64,000 nt of DNA from Collinsella sp. AM18-10 (GTDB taxonomy: Bacteria; Actinomycetota; Coriobacteriia; Coriobacteriales; Coriobacteriaceae): NCBI RefSeq assembly GCF_003471585.1, contig NZ_QRJO01000011.1, positions 1 to 64,000 on the forward strand. The letters run 5' to 3'. The notes under the pieces are model-generated. The model worked only from the letters and a program-made list of their open reading frames with translations. It did not search any database and had not been told where the DNA came from. Position numbers and translations under genes: made by a program. Of the stretch, positions 53,437-63,000 are shown in pieces. Numbering within the stretch: position 1 is the first letter of the stretch; each line of letters starts with the position of its first letter.

Positions 53437-56400
53437 CTATTTATCAACCAACTTAACCTCAAACGCTTCCATATGCAGGGCTTCTCCAGTCGTACCTGCG
53501 CACTCGCCCGATTTAACCCAATCGAGCCAACCCTTGCCCTGCACATGCGCCCTATAAACAACGTCATAATGCTTGGAGAGATCACCCGTAAGCTTAATTT
53601 CTACAGCTTCAATAGAAAGAGACTTACCCGTGGTGCCGGCCAGCTTGCCGTTCTTGACCCACTTTTGCCAGCCGATATTCTGAACGTGAGCTCGATACTC
53701 GATGTTACCGGAATACCCAAGGTCGGGCTTGCTAATCGTCAACGCCTCAATAGCAAGATTTCGACCAGTTGTGCCCGCCGTCATGCCCTCATAAACAGGT
53801 TCCTGCCAACCAAGGTTTGAAACATGAGCCTTAATCGAAAACGTTCTCTGAATAGAAGGCTGATTCGTATCCCCTGGAGCAGGCGAACCCTTTTCAACCA
53901 AAACGACCTGGTATGCCTCGAGCCTCAAGCCAAACCCAGTCGTTCCGGCAACCTGATCATTGCAGGCCCAACCAAGCCAGCCCTTGTCCTGAACATGAGC
54001 ACGATAGTAAACGTCATAACGATTAGCCTTCTCACCAGTAAGTCGAATTTGAATAGCCTGGACAGACTTGCTCTGACCCGTAGTACCGGAAACTTCTCCC
54101 TCTTTCACATAATCTTGCCAACCGTAATCGGAAACATGCGCCCTGTACTCCAAGCTGCCATCGTAGGGAGCATTCTGCAGGTTGAGAGTAATAGCCTCGA
54201 CGGCTTTGGACTGACCAACGGTGCCAGAAACACTTCCGCCCTTGGAAGCCGACTGCCAACCGTCATTCGAAACATGCGAAGTTGCCAACACATCAAGCGA
54301 GCCTCGTGACACCTTGACGACGTCGTAGCCAGACTCACCCTTTTTGAAATAAGTCAAAGCACCGCTATCGTGCGAATAGATAGCGAAGTCGTAATTGGTC
54401 GTAGCAAGTATGGCATCCGAAAACTCCACGAGATAACAGGAGTCACCTTGCATGCAAAGGGACCTGATAGCCGCGTCTGAGTCCTCAGTAATAGGCGAAG
54501 CAAACCAATCCATAATCGAATAATCGATAGCAGCGCCGGGCTTCAACGCTTCTGACTTCGTAGAATTCCAAAGTCCACCGGCAGCATCGGCACTAGCCGA
54601 GTTATACGTGCTAGATCCATAGCCAGACAGGCCAATCTCCGGATTAAAGAAAAGGATCAGCTCTGCAGCAACAGACGAATCGACATCGGTTATACCAAGA
54701 CGGTCAAGCTGCTCCTGCTTTTGGGGATACATGCCCGTCGGTGTGTTCGGATGCCCCTTGTAATAATACAAATAGTCATCGCCATAGATAACTTCCGTCA
54801 AGTTGGCATAGTCGTCAAAATTCTGCTCATAAGAAACGTACGTTCCAAGCAGCATCATTACCTTTTTACCCTGTTGAGTCGCCGCATCAAAATAACCATC
54901 ATTAAAGTTGTAGAGGGCCTTAAACGCTTGGACCGTATCTTCTCCCCTAATCTGCAGGCTCGTAAGCATGCCCGAAACGTTCACCTTCTTAACGTTAGGA
55001 TCGGATGCAATCTTATTCGCAAAGGCATTATTGTCACCACTCGTAAACAGATTAGTTCGAGTCATCCACCACTGAGTGCCAGGCTCAATACTGAGCACAG
55101 CATACATAGAATCCCAGTGGTCGTGATAATCGCTATACGACTTTGACACCTCACCGGTTTCGTATTCCTCATTCTTGGCAGCGTTCCATAAAGCAATCAG
55201 TTCCGCTTGCTTAGAATCTGGATCCTTAACGTCGAAGGCCTCGTTGGTAAATACATACGTGGCAGATCCATCGGACAACAGCCGAATGGAGTATTGGCCA
55301 GTGGGAATCTTATTGGCGTAAATCATCCTATGGATCAACGAGCAGGTGATGTCATTGATATACAGATTGAACTTTGCCTTGGGGTTGATCTTGAAGAGAG
55401 CAGCGACATAATCCGCGAACGCCTGATAGCTTGAACTAGAAGCATTCTCCTCATGAGTCAGATACGGAAGGCCATACATCCCGGATGGAAGCGAGCTCCA
55501 GTTATAGGCATTTGGGCGATCGAGCATTACGATTGACGGAATGGTCGTTCCAGCAGAAGAGGTGCTGATGTCCCAGAAAGATAGCGAATAGAGAACAACG
55601 GGGAAAGAAGCACTCAAAGGGGCAAGGTTGTATTCACTCGCAGAAATGCCGATTGGCTGATGGTCCTCATGAACGATATTTCCGTTCTTCAAATACTGCA
55701 ACGTAACGTCAAACGGACCATAATCGTTAAATTCAATTTCGCTGGAGCTGGAATCCAAATCTCCGAGTGCAATCGTACTTGAAACGGAACGGGTGACCTT
55801 CCCTCCATACGACATGGAGCCCGCCACCCTTATCGAATCAGCGATGCCGAGTCGTTTTATATCCTCGACCTGCGGAATATTCAGGGTTACTTTAGTCGTC
55901 TCCCCAACCTGAGAAAGAGAGCAATTAAAGACATACGGGACATAGGCACCAGCGGTATCACCGGGCGCCGCATCACCCTTCTTTACAATGACGATCTGTA
56001 TTGCTTCAACGGCATAAGACCAACCGGTGGTTCCCGCAGTCGACCCATTTGAGGCCCAACCAAGCCAACCGAAATTTGAAGCATGAACGCGATAATACAG
56101 GTCATAAGAAGCTGCCCTATCACCCGTCAGCTTAAGCTCGACGGCTTCAATCTGAAGGCCCTTTCCCGTTGTGCCGGAAATAGCTCCGTTGGAAACCCAA
56201 TCCTGCCAGCCTTCATTTTGCACATGCGAGCGGTATTCGATACCAAGGTCCTCTGAATTAGGAAGAGAAACTCTGAGCGCCTCAAGCCTACGAGACTGGC
56301 CCGTTGTGCCAGAGATCGAACCATTCGATGTAAACGTCGACTCCCAGCCAATGCCAGAAATATGAGATTTATAGCTGACATCCGGGATCTCCTCTTTGGA

Positions 56401-56601
56401 CTCCACGGCAGTATCGATCGAAGGCGCTGATTCATCGGCTACAACAGCAGTTTGATCCGAAGAGTCTGATTGGGCCTCTGGAACGGATTCATATTCGTTG
56501 GTACCAACATTTTGATCCGCCCAACAAGCCAAAGGGCTCAAAAGCAGCATCGACATGAAGCAGGAAATCAGAACAACAAATGCTCTAAATTGCCTTTTCA
56601 A
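53437..56601 (-). CDS. Secreted ChW-repeat protein with sialyltransferase-like (GT80-like) domain
   Basis: A signal peptide (about 1-28, ending LACWADQ) precedes nine ChW repeats: three at about 76-206 and six at about 774-1050. Between them, residues 220-330 look like an immunoglobulin-type beta sandwich, and 335-760 resemble GT80 sialyltransferases. Within that domain, NPKAKFNLYIND, LLSDGSATYV (compare the D/E-D/E-G motif, at 443-445), YYYKGHPNTP (HP motif, 615-618) and GLSGYGSSTY (Ser663-664, compare the CMP-site serines) occur in the right order. The Ig-plus-GT80 order matches Photobacterium enzymes. The match is by motif only, and an exported protein would need an outside donor, so the domain may be a binding relic. 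The start is TTG with AGGAGG upstream. Confidence 0.6.
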   Translation of the reverse strand: MKRQFRAFVVLISCFMSMLLLSPLACWADQNVGTNEYESVPEAQSDSSDQTAVVADESAPSIDTAVESKEEIPDVSYKSHISGIGWESTFTSNGSISGTTGQSRRLEALRVSLPNSEDLGIEYRSHVQNEGWQDWVSNGAISGTTGKGLQIEAVELKLTGDRAASYDLYYRVHASNFGWLGWASNGSTAGTTGWSYAVEAIQIVIVKKGDAAPGDTAGAYVPYVFNCSLSQVGETTKVTLNIPQVEDIKRLGIADSIRVAGSMSYGGKVTRSVSSTIALGDLDSSSSEIEFNDYGPFDVTLQYLKNGNIVHEDHQPIGISASEYNLAPLSASFPVVLYSLSFWDISTSSAGTTIPSIVMLDRPNAYNWSSLPSGMYGLPYLTHEENASSSSYQAFADYVAALFKINPKAKFNLYINDITCSLIHRMIYANKIPTGQYSIRLLSDGSATYVFTNEAFDVKDPDSKQAELIALWNAAKNEEYETGEVSKSYSDYHDHWDSMYAVLSIEPGTQWWMTRTNLFTSGDNNAFANKIASDPNVKKVNVSGMLTSLQIRGEDTVQAFKALYNFNDGYFDAATQQGKKVMMLLGTYVSYEQNFDDYANLTEVIYGDDYLYYYKGHPNTPTGMYPQKQEQLDRLGITDVDSSVAAELILFFNPEIGLSGYGSSTYNSASADAAGGLWNSTKSEALKPGAAIDYSIMDWFASPITEDSDAAIRSLCMQGDSCYLVEFSDAILATTNYDFAIYSHDSGALTYFKKGESGYDVVKVSRGSLDVLATSHVSNDGWQSASKGGSVSGTVGQSKAVEAITLNLQNAPYDGSLEYRAHVSDYGWQDYVKEGEVSGTTGQSKSVQAIQIRLTGEKANRYDVYYRAHVQDKGWLGWACNDQVAGTTGFGLRLEAYQVVLVEKGSPAPGDTNQPSIQRTFSIKAHVSNLGWQEPVYEGMTAGTTGRNLAIEALTISKPDLGYSGNIEYRAHVQNIGWQKWVKNGKLAGTTGKSLSIEAVEIKLTGDLSKHYDVVYRAHVQGKGWLDWVKSGECAGTTGEALHMEAFEVKLVDK

Positions 56602-56710
56602 GAGAATCGCCTCCTAGATAGACAGCCGTCAGTAACCATACTATCGGGAGTAGGCTTCATTATTGCCACCAATTAGGTGAACGAAGAAAAAGGAGCCCAT
56701 CTAAAGGAAA

Positions 56711-56754
56711 GGGCCCTTTCCCGTTGCCAAGACTACGGCAACAGGAAAGGGCCC
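56711..56754 (-). terminator. Terminator after the L,D-transpeptidase ChW gene
   Basis: A long stem pairs GGGCCCTTTCC-GTTGCC with GGCAAC-GGAAAGGGCCC (one mismatch) around an eight-base loop. On the minus strand TTTCCTTTAG follows. The gap of 184 bases also includes the leader of the next ChW gene. Confidence 0.75.
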
Positions 56755-56785
56755 TCCAACAAACTCTCGGCGTTTACGGGAATAA

Positions 56786-59700
56786 CTAGTAGATTACCAC
56801 CTTGGTAGCCAGAGGCACATTATCCCAAATCCATTTAGCGCGATCGATAGGCAAACGCACGCAGCCTTGTGAAATATGCATTCCCATCCGGCCGTCCATG
56901 GGATTAAAAGTTCCCTGGTAGTACGGTATTGAATGGAACAGATAGTCCCCGTAAAACTGCGTATAGTAGTAGCAGGTATACCCATGCCCAAACGAGTAGC
57001 CCTTGCCGGTGACGGTATACTCACCCGTAGGCGTTGGAGTACTAGGGGCACCAGTAGAGCAAGTCCAATATTGAGCATAACTCCACGACCCGCGCTGTCC
57101 ACGAAAAACTCCAAGGCGGCATGCTTGCCTGTCAACAGTAATGAGCCAGTTTGTATTGCTCGAATATCTATTAGCCCGATTAAGCACGGTCATCATGTCC
57201 GCAGGCAGTAAGGGCTGATCGGTAAACGGGCGCCCAGTAGGACCGGGAGCACCAGCGCCTTTGGGAACAATCTTCACTTGAACCGACTCGACTCTGCAGC
57301 CTATCGTAGATGTGCCCGCAGGCTGCCCGTTTGAAGCCCAATCGAGCCATCCGAAGTCTTGGCAATATGCTCGATACCAAACATCAAAGTAGTTCGATAA
57401 ATCACCGGTCAACCTGATCTTAAGAGCCTCGGTACGCTTTGCGCGGCCTACCGTGCCAGCGACATTCCCATTGGAAGCCCAGCCTTGCCAACCCACATCC
57501 TGCACATGAGCAGAGTACTCAATACCGCCCGATACGCTACTGGAAACACTTAGCTTCAGTGCCTCAATCGCAAGTGATCTGCCAGTCGTACCCGCAACAC
57601 CGCCATTACCAACAGGATTCATCCAGCCAAGTGTGGCGACATGTACTTGAAGCGTCAGAGCTGGCGCCGAGATCAATGCGAGCTTAGACGAAGTGCCAGG
57701 ATCCCCGCCCTTCGCCACAAGCTTAATTTGAACAGCTTCTATCTGGATATTAAGCCCGATAGTTCCGGCGGAATCGCCGTTTTTGGCCCAACCCAACCAG
57801 CCATAACCAGCCGAATGAACTCGATAGTAAATGTCATATTGATTCGCGAGGGGACCATTTAAGCGCAGTTCAAGAGCCTGAATGGCCAATCTTTGTCCAA
57901 CGGTCCCAACATAACCGGCAGACTGCCATTCCTGCCAACCAATATTGGCAACATGGGCCCTCGCCTCAATAAGAGAGCCATCATCCACACCGGCAAACGA
58001 CACGTTTAAAGCTTGAAGCGGAAGCGATTTTCCCGTTGTGCCGGCATCCTGCCCATCCAAAACAGATGGAGACCACCCACGGTTAGCCGAATGGGCCTGA
58101 TATATAACGTGGGCGCAATCGACGGAAGTATCGGAAACAAATGCTCCGTCCGTTATCCCGGGAGCGCCGGCGCCTTTACTGACAATCCTTACTTCGACAG
58201 CCTTAAGGAATGAACCCGATATCGTTGCCCCCGCATCCGAGCCATTGCACGCCCAACCAAGCCATCCTTTTTTGGAGTCAAAACATCGATACCAAACGTC
58301 ATAGGCTTTAGACAAATCTCCAGTAAGAGCCAATCTCACCGCCTTTAAAACACGCCCATCGTTTTTAGAGTTAAGCGCAGCACCGCCAGAAACAGCACCG
58401 CTCCATCCGCCAAATTCAAAGAAGCCGGAATAGTCAATTGAGCCTAAAATCTCTTGATTATCAAACGAAATGGAGAGCGAGGTTAAAGGTTCAGAGCCGT
58501 TCTCGGAGCCAAATAGGATTGATTTGCCTTGTACGGAGCCCAGGCTTTTACCGTTAAGACCAAGCGAGCTCCCGCTTAGAACATCCGTAGCTCCAATGAA
58601 ATGGTTCGACGTATCGCCGGGAGCAGAGCCGCTTTTTTCGACCAATAAAATCTGAACACCCTGAATGGCGGCACCCTTCCCCACCGAGCCCGCAGGAGAC
58701 CCGTTAGACGTCCAGCCCAGCCATCCGCCCAATTTGGAAGCATACACACGGTACCAAATGCCATAAGTTGCAGATATCTCGCCGTTCAGCTTAAACTGAA
58801 CGGCCTCAATGGACCGAGACTGCCCGGTCGTGCCAATGACGCCTGAAGACCAGCCTTGCCAACCAATGCCAGAGACATGCGCACGAGAGGAAATGGAGCC
58901 TCCGCGATCATACCAATTAACGCTGAGCGACAGCGCCTCAATTGCATTTCTTGAGTCAATAACCCCCGATGTCTTTCCGTCCGCGACAGCGCCCATCCAT
59001 CCAACATTAGAGACATGAGATCGATAGGAAACGGTAGGCGGTTCCTGAGAATGATCCCTAAAGGCATCGCCTCGCGTTGGCGCATCTTGAGCATTTTTTG
59101 GAAGCACCTTAATCTGAATAGCTTCGATCTGATAAGCATAGCCCTGCGTTCCAGCAGGCTCACCATTTGAGGCCCAGCCAAGCCAACCAACATTTGCAGA
59201 ATGAACACGATACCAAATGTCATACGAATCAGAAAGACCGCCCGACAAAGATAGCTTGATCGCCTCGATGGCTCGCGACTGTCCAACTGTTCCAGATGCC
59301 TGCCCGTTACCCACCGGCTGAGACTCCCAGCCGATCCCGGAAATGTGAGATTGGACCGAAATGCTGTCATTCCCCAGCGGGGTGCCATCCTGTGAAAGCA
59401 AATTAATCTTGAGGGCCTCGACGCGCTTAGCACGGCCTGTAGTGCCCGCCGTCATTCCATTTGAAACGGGAGCTTGCCAGCCAATATCCTGTACATGAGT
59501 CTGGTATGAAACAGAGCCAAACACAGTGGATACATCATTTTCGGGTTTCGCCGAATCAGTTGCATTGGAGGCAGGCTCGCTAGAAACGGATGAGGGAGAA
59601 TCATTGTCTGACACAGTCGGCTGCTCGACTTCAATCCCATGCTGTTCGTCATTTAAGACAAAGCTCTCGTCTTCCGAGCTGCTGGCAGAACTATCGATAT

Positions 59701-59821
59701 AATCAGTGGATTCCGGTTGCACAGGTAAAGAATCAGCCCAGACGGAAAGGGGCGTCAGAAGACACTGAAGGATCAGTAATGGCGTCATTGCCGTTGCTAG
59801 CAGTCGTTGCGTCTTTTTCAT
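56786..59821 (-). CDS. Secreted ChW-repeat L,D-transpeptidase
   Basis: A signal peptide (about 1-30) and an acidic Ser-rich linker (30-95) precede about fourteen ChW repeats, mostly arranged in A-B-C triads; one repeat near residue 450 is degenerate. The C-terminal domain (about 871-1011) is YkuD-type, with GDYLFHS and the catalytic HISQGCVR (His982, Cys987). It should form 3-3 peptidoglycan cross-links or attach proteins to the wall outside the cell. The 1011-residue length is mostly ChW. The ATG has a GGGGGAG site upstream. It is one of four tandem ChW genes. Confidence 0.9.
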   Translation of the reverse strand: MKKTQRLLATAMTPLLILQCLLTPLSVWADSLPVQPESTDYIDSSASSSEDESFVLNDEQHGIEVEQPTVSDNDSPSSVSSEPASNATDSAKPENDVSTVFGSVSYQTHVQDIGWQAPVSNGMTAGTTGRAKRVEALKINLLSQDGTPLGNDSISVQSHISGIGWESQPVGNGQASGTVGQSRAIEAIKLSLSGGLSDSYDIWYRVHSANVGWLGWASNGEPAGTQGYAYQIEAIQIKVLPKNAQDAPTRGDAFRDHSQEPPTVSYRSHVSNVGWMGAVADGKTSGVIDSRNAIEALSLSVNWYDRGGSISSRAHVSGIGWQGWSSGVIGTTGQSRSIEAVQFKLNGEISATYGIWYRVYASKLGGWLGWTSNGSPAGSVGKGAAIQGVQILLVEKSGSAPGDTSNHFIGATDVLSGSSLGLNGKSLGSVQGKSILFGSENGSEPLTSLSISFDNQEILGSIDYSGFFEFGGWSGAVSGGAALNSKNDGRVLKAVRLALTGDLSKAYDVWYRCFDSKKGWLGWACNGSDAGATISGSFLKAVEVRIVSKGAGAPGITDGAFVSDTSVDCAHVIYQAHSANRGWSPSVLDGQDAGTTGKSLPLQALNVSFAGVDDGSLIEARAHVANIGWQEWQSAGYVGTVGQRLAIQALELRLNGPLANQYDIYYRVHSAGYGWLGWAKNGDSAGTIGLNIQIEAVQIKLVAKGGDPGTSSKLALISAPALTLQVHVATLGWMNPVGNGGVAGTTGRSLAIEALKLSVSSSVSGGIEYSAHVQDVGWQGWASNGNVAGTVGRAKRTEALKIRLTGDLSNYFDVWYRAYCQDFGWLDWASNGQPAGTSTIGCRVESVQVKIVPKGAGAPGPTGRPFTDQPLLPADMMTVLNRANRYSSNTNWLITVDRQACRLGVFRGQRGSWSYAQYWTCSTGAPSTPTPTGEYTVTGKGYSFGHGYTCYYYTQFYGDYLFHSIPYYQGTFNPMDGRMGMHISQGCVRLPIDRAKWIWDNVPLATKVVIY

Positions 59822-59913
59822 TCGACTCCCCCATCAATCGACCATCTTTAGCATCATTATTTATCGTTTCGGCAATTGCTTAAATACCGAAAACGCGAAT
59901 GGCACTTAAATAG

Positions 59914-59949
59914 AAACGAACGGACCGTTGCAAAACGACCCGTTCGTTT
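59914..59949 (-). terminator. Terminator after the GH25 ChW gene
   Basis: AAACGAACGG and CCGTTCGTTT form a perfect ten-base stem. On the minus strand TCTATTTAAG follows. It stands about 50 bases after the stop codon, leaving the next ChW gene as its own transcription unit. Confidence 0.7.
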
Positions 59950-59998
59950 AAATCAGAGGATCTACCAGAACCTGTGTGAAGACATGACCTTCGATCAA

Positions 59999-62857
59999 CT
60001 ATGCAAGCGGCACGTTGTCATACCAACCCCATTTTGGCTTATATGAGGTGGAATAATAATTCAACCAGTACGCCATATCGAGCGTCCTGATCCGACCGAC
60101 ATTATCCATAACCTGGTTATTACCGATGTAGAGACAAACGTGACCGTAAATTCCGCCCATATATGTATGCGTATGCGAAGGAACGGCAATGACCATTCCA
60201 ACCTTCAGCTGAGAATAATCGGTATATTTACAATAGTCCCAGTAGTAATCGCAGGCGTCCGTATGAACATTCCTAAATCCGGCACGCTCATAAATATCTG
60301 CAATCCACTCAGAGCACAAACCAGGACCAGGAGAGGGTACCTGTCGAGCAAGCTCTACAATCTTCTTCTGCATTGGATTTGCAAGCGTAAAAGGTTGCCC
60401 AAGCAAACACGGCGAAATGGTAGTTCCGGGTGCATTGGCACCTTTTCTTGTAAGGCGCACCTGGACGGCCTGAACGTGCACCCCATAGCCGGTACTGCCG
60501 GCAACAGCACCATCTTTAGCCCAACCAAGCCAGCCGACGCTATCAACATGAACCCTATACCAAACATCGAAGTAAGATGCCAAGTCACCTGATAGAGAGA
60601 TTTTGATAGCCTCAACCGAATTGGACTCAGTGGTAGACGAAAGCTGTCCTCCGTTTGATTTGCCAGAAGTCCAGCCTACATTTGAAAAATGTAGTTGATA
60701 ATTAATCCCGCCGGCAACAGATGAAGTAGTTTTAGCCGAAAACCCGGTGATGGGAATTCCCTGACCAGTTGTACCGGACACCTCTCCGGCAGAAACAGTA
60801 TTCTGCCAAGCACCTTTCACCCGAGAGGAATACGTCACCGTAGGTATTTCAAGATGAGAATACCCCGACGTATCAGGATGGGAAGCGCCCTTCTTAATGA
60901 GCTTAATCTGAATAGCTTCGAGGGAACACGACATACCGGTGGTGCCGGCCTCCTCGCCGTCCTTGGCCCAGGCCATCCAGCCGATGTTGGAGGCGTGGAC
61001 GCGGTAGTAGACGTCGTAGTCCCTGGCGAGGGAGCCCGTGAGCCTCAGCCGCACGGCCTCGACGGCGCGGCCCTGTCCGGTGGTGCCGCCCTCGGAGGCC
61101 GAGGGGGTGTCCCAGCCCTGCCAGCCGATGCCCGAGACGTGGGCGTTGATCCGGACGGAAGAGCCGTCCGAGTAGTCGGAGCTGTCGAGCGAGAGCTTGA
61201 GGTCCTCGAGGGCGAGGCCGCGGCCGGTGGTGCCGGCGGTCCCGCCGTCCGAGACGGCGCCCTGCCAGCCCACGTTGGAGACGTGGGCGCGGTAGGTCAG
61301 GGACATGGGCTTCTTCTTGAAGGCGTAGTCGACGTTGGCGCCGTCGGACGAGGGGGCGGCGTCGCCCTTCTTGACGAGCCTGATCTGGACGGCCTCGACG
61401 CTCCTGCCGAAGCCCGTGGTGCCGGCCTCCTCGCCGTCCTTGGCCCAGGCCATCCAGCCGATGTTGGAGGCGTGGACGCGGTAGTAGACGTCGTAGTCCC
61501 TGGCGAGGGAGCCCGTGAGCCTCAGCCGCACGGCCTCGACGGCGCGGCCCTGTCCGGTGGTGCCGCCCTCGGAGGCCGAGGGGGTGTCCCAGCCCTGCCA
61601 GCCGATGCCACTTACATTTGCGTTAATTTGCACAGAGCCATCTTCAACGGGATTCAGGATGCTGACCTTAAGATCCTCCACTGATTTAGACTGCCCCGTT
61701 GTGCCAGCTGTAGACCCGTCGCGCTTGCTGCTCATCCAGCCAATATTCGAGACATGCGCCTCATACTGAATATGCATCTTGCTGTCGTCTACGTTCAAAA
61801 AAGAACCGTTGAAGCAATAGTTCATGTCACAGCGTCCGTTAACGCCCGGGACATTGCCGCTGCTTGAATACTGCCAGAAACTGTAGCTGCCAGCATAATC
61901 GCAACGCCAATTATATTGAGCGACCCAATGGTCATAACCGCTCAGAGACGGACTATCCAAGTAGTTGTTGAGCCAGTTAAGGTTCGCATAGATACCCGAC
62001 TTAAAGCCAACAGCCTCCATACGGTTGCAAAAAGCCTGCGCAATCTGGGCGAGCTTATCTTTGCTGAAATTTGGATCCTGCAGGATATAGTTATCCTCAA
62101 GATCGTAATAAACGGGAAGCGACGGATGATGGCCACCGAGCCAAGCAAGTGTCCTGTCTGCCTCTTTATTGGCATCCTCTACAGAACGGGCATAGGAGTA
62201 GTAATACACACCATAAGGAATACCGAGGCGCTCACATTCAGCAGCATTCCTCTCAAAAGAATCGTCAGGTTTTCCGTAAACAGGTCCAACCTTGAGAATG
62301 GCAAAATCAATCCCAGCGGCCTTAACCTTATTCCAGTCGACAGTCCCTTGATGATTGCTGACATCGATACCACGCGCAACGGCACCATTTGGCAAAGCAT
62401 CGTCAGACAAAGACTGCACATCGATGTCGTCGCCGCCCGCATTGATGAGGACACCGTTTTCATAACGCCAAGAGTTAGGCTCTAGGGAGTCGGATTCAGA
62501 GGAATCTGTCTCGATGGAAACATCGTCCGAAGCCTCACCATCAGAATCATCAGTGCCCGGCTCATCAGCACCAACCCCAGCCTGATCGTCGGAAATAAAG
62601 TCTGAATCCTCGTCAGGACGAGCAGCATTTGCATCGTCGCCGTACCATTCGGTTTGACCTTGGGAATCCGAAGCATCAACCTGTGTTCCCTGGGAAATTT
62701 CATCTTGGGATCCGCGCTCTTCAGACGCTTGAGATGTCGATCGCGAGATAGTGCCAGATTCAGCTAACAGCGCATAAGCACAGTAAGGCTGAGCGACTTG
62801 CGACCAAATCATTACTAGCGCGCAAGCCAAAACCGCATACGCTTTTAGACGTTTCAT
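59999..62857 (-). CDS. Secreted ChW-repeat GH25 lysozyme with C-terminal Cys/His hydrolase domain
   Basis: A signal peptide (about 1-31) and an acidic Asp/Glu/Ser linker (33-130) lead to a GH25 muramidase (163-355). It has GIDVSNHQGTVDW (Asp165) and the catalytic YYDLED (Asp252, Glu254). Three ChW triads (nine repeats) follow. Residues 813-952 form an NlpC/P60- or CHAP-like peptidase with Cys848 in GPGLCSEW and His906 in YGHVCLYIG. The enzyme should cut both glycan and peptide parts of peptidoglycan. The start ATG at 62857 has GGGGGAT upstream (952 residues). A sharply GC-rich island at 60939-61609 lies within the repeats. Confidence 0.9.
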   Translation of the reverse strand: MKRLKAYAVLACALVMIWSQVAQPYCAYALLAESGTISRSTSQASEERGSQDEISQGTQVDASDSQGQTEWYGDDANAARPDEDSDFISDDQAGVGADEPGTDDSDGEASDDVSIETDSSESDSLEPNSWRYENGVLINAGGDDIDVQSLSDDALPNGAVARGIDVSNHQGTVDWNKVKAAGIDFAILKVGPVYGKPDDSFERNAAECERLGIPYGVYYYSYARSVEDANKEADRTLAWLGGHHPSLPVYYDLEDNYILQDPNFSKDKLAQIAQAFCNRMEAVGFKSGIYANLNWLNNYLDSPSLSGYDHWVAQYNWRCDYAGSYSFWQYSSSGNVPGVNGRCDMNYCFNGSFLNVDDSKMHIQYEAHVSNIGWMSSKRDGSTAGTTGQSKSVEDLKVSILNPVEDGSVQINANVSGIGWQGWDTPSASEGGTTGQGRAVEAVRLRLTGSLARDYDVYYRVHASNIGWMAWAKDGEEAGTTGFGRSVEAVQIRLVKKGDAAPSSDGANVDYAFKKKPMSLTYRAHVSNVGWQGAVSDGGTAGTTGRGLALEDLKLSLDSSDYSDGSSVRINAHVSGIGWQGWDTPSASEGGTTGQGRAVEAVRLRLTGSLARDYDVYYRVHASNIGWMAWAKDGEEAGTTGMSCSLEAIQIKLIKKGASHPDTSGYSHLEIPTVTYSSRVKGAWQNTVSAGEVSGTTGQGIPITGFSAKTTSSVAGGINYQLHFSNVGWTSGKSNGGQLSSTTESNSVEAIKISLSGDLASYFDVWYRVHVDSVGWLGWAKDGAVAGSTGYGVHVQAVQVRLTRKGANAPGTTISPCLLGQPFTLANPMQKKIVELARQVPSPGPGLCSEWIADIYERAGFRNVHTDACDYYWDYCKYTDYSQLKVGMVIAVPSHTHTYMGGIYGHVCLYIGNNQVMDNVGRIRTLDMAYWLNYYSTSYKPKWGWYDNVPLA
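60939..61132. repeat. Direct repeat copy 1 (194 bp) in the GH25 ChW gene
   Basis: This stretch is identical, base for base by eye, to 61416-61609. It encodes the end of a B-type and most of a C-type ChW repeat (GIGWQGWDTPSASEGG to the conserved GTTG). The 477-base offset equals 159 codons, one complete ChW triad, so the repeat is in frame. Confidence 0.92.
61416..61609. repeat. Direct repeat copy 2 (194 bp) in the GH25 ChW gene
   Basis: This is the second copy of the 194-base direct repeat at 60939-61132. Base composition and codon choice change abruptly from GC-rich to AT-richer exactly after its right end, as they do before the left end of copy 1. The whole 60939-61609 block is therefore a bounded unit. 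Confidence 0.92.
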
Positions 62858-62961
62858 GTATATCCCCCAAGATAACAGCTGGATACAGCGACACAATCAA
62901 TGGTTATATTACCGCACTTCATAGAACACTTTTTGAGCTTGGAAAAGAATGCCACCGACAC

Positions 62962-62992
62962 AAAAAGAGGCGCTCCTATTACGGAGCGCCTC
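62962..62992 (-). terminator. Terminator after the NlpC/P60 ChW gene
   Basis: GAGGCGCTCC and GGAGCGCCTC form a perfect ten-base stem with a six-base loop, followed on the minus strand by TTTTTG. It stands eight bases after the stop codon. Confidence 0.88.
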
Positions 62993-63000
62993 AATAGGCT

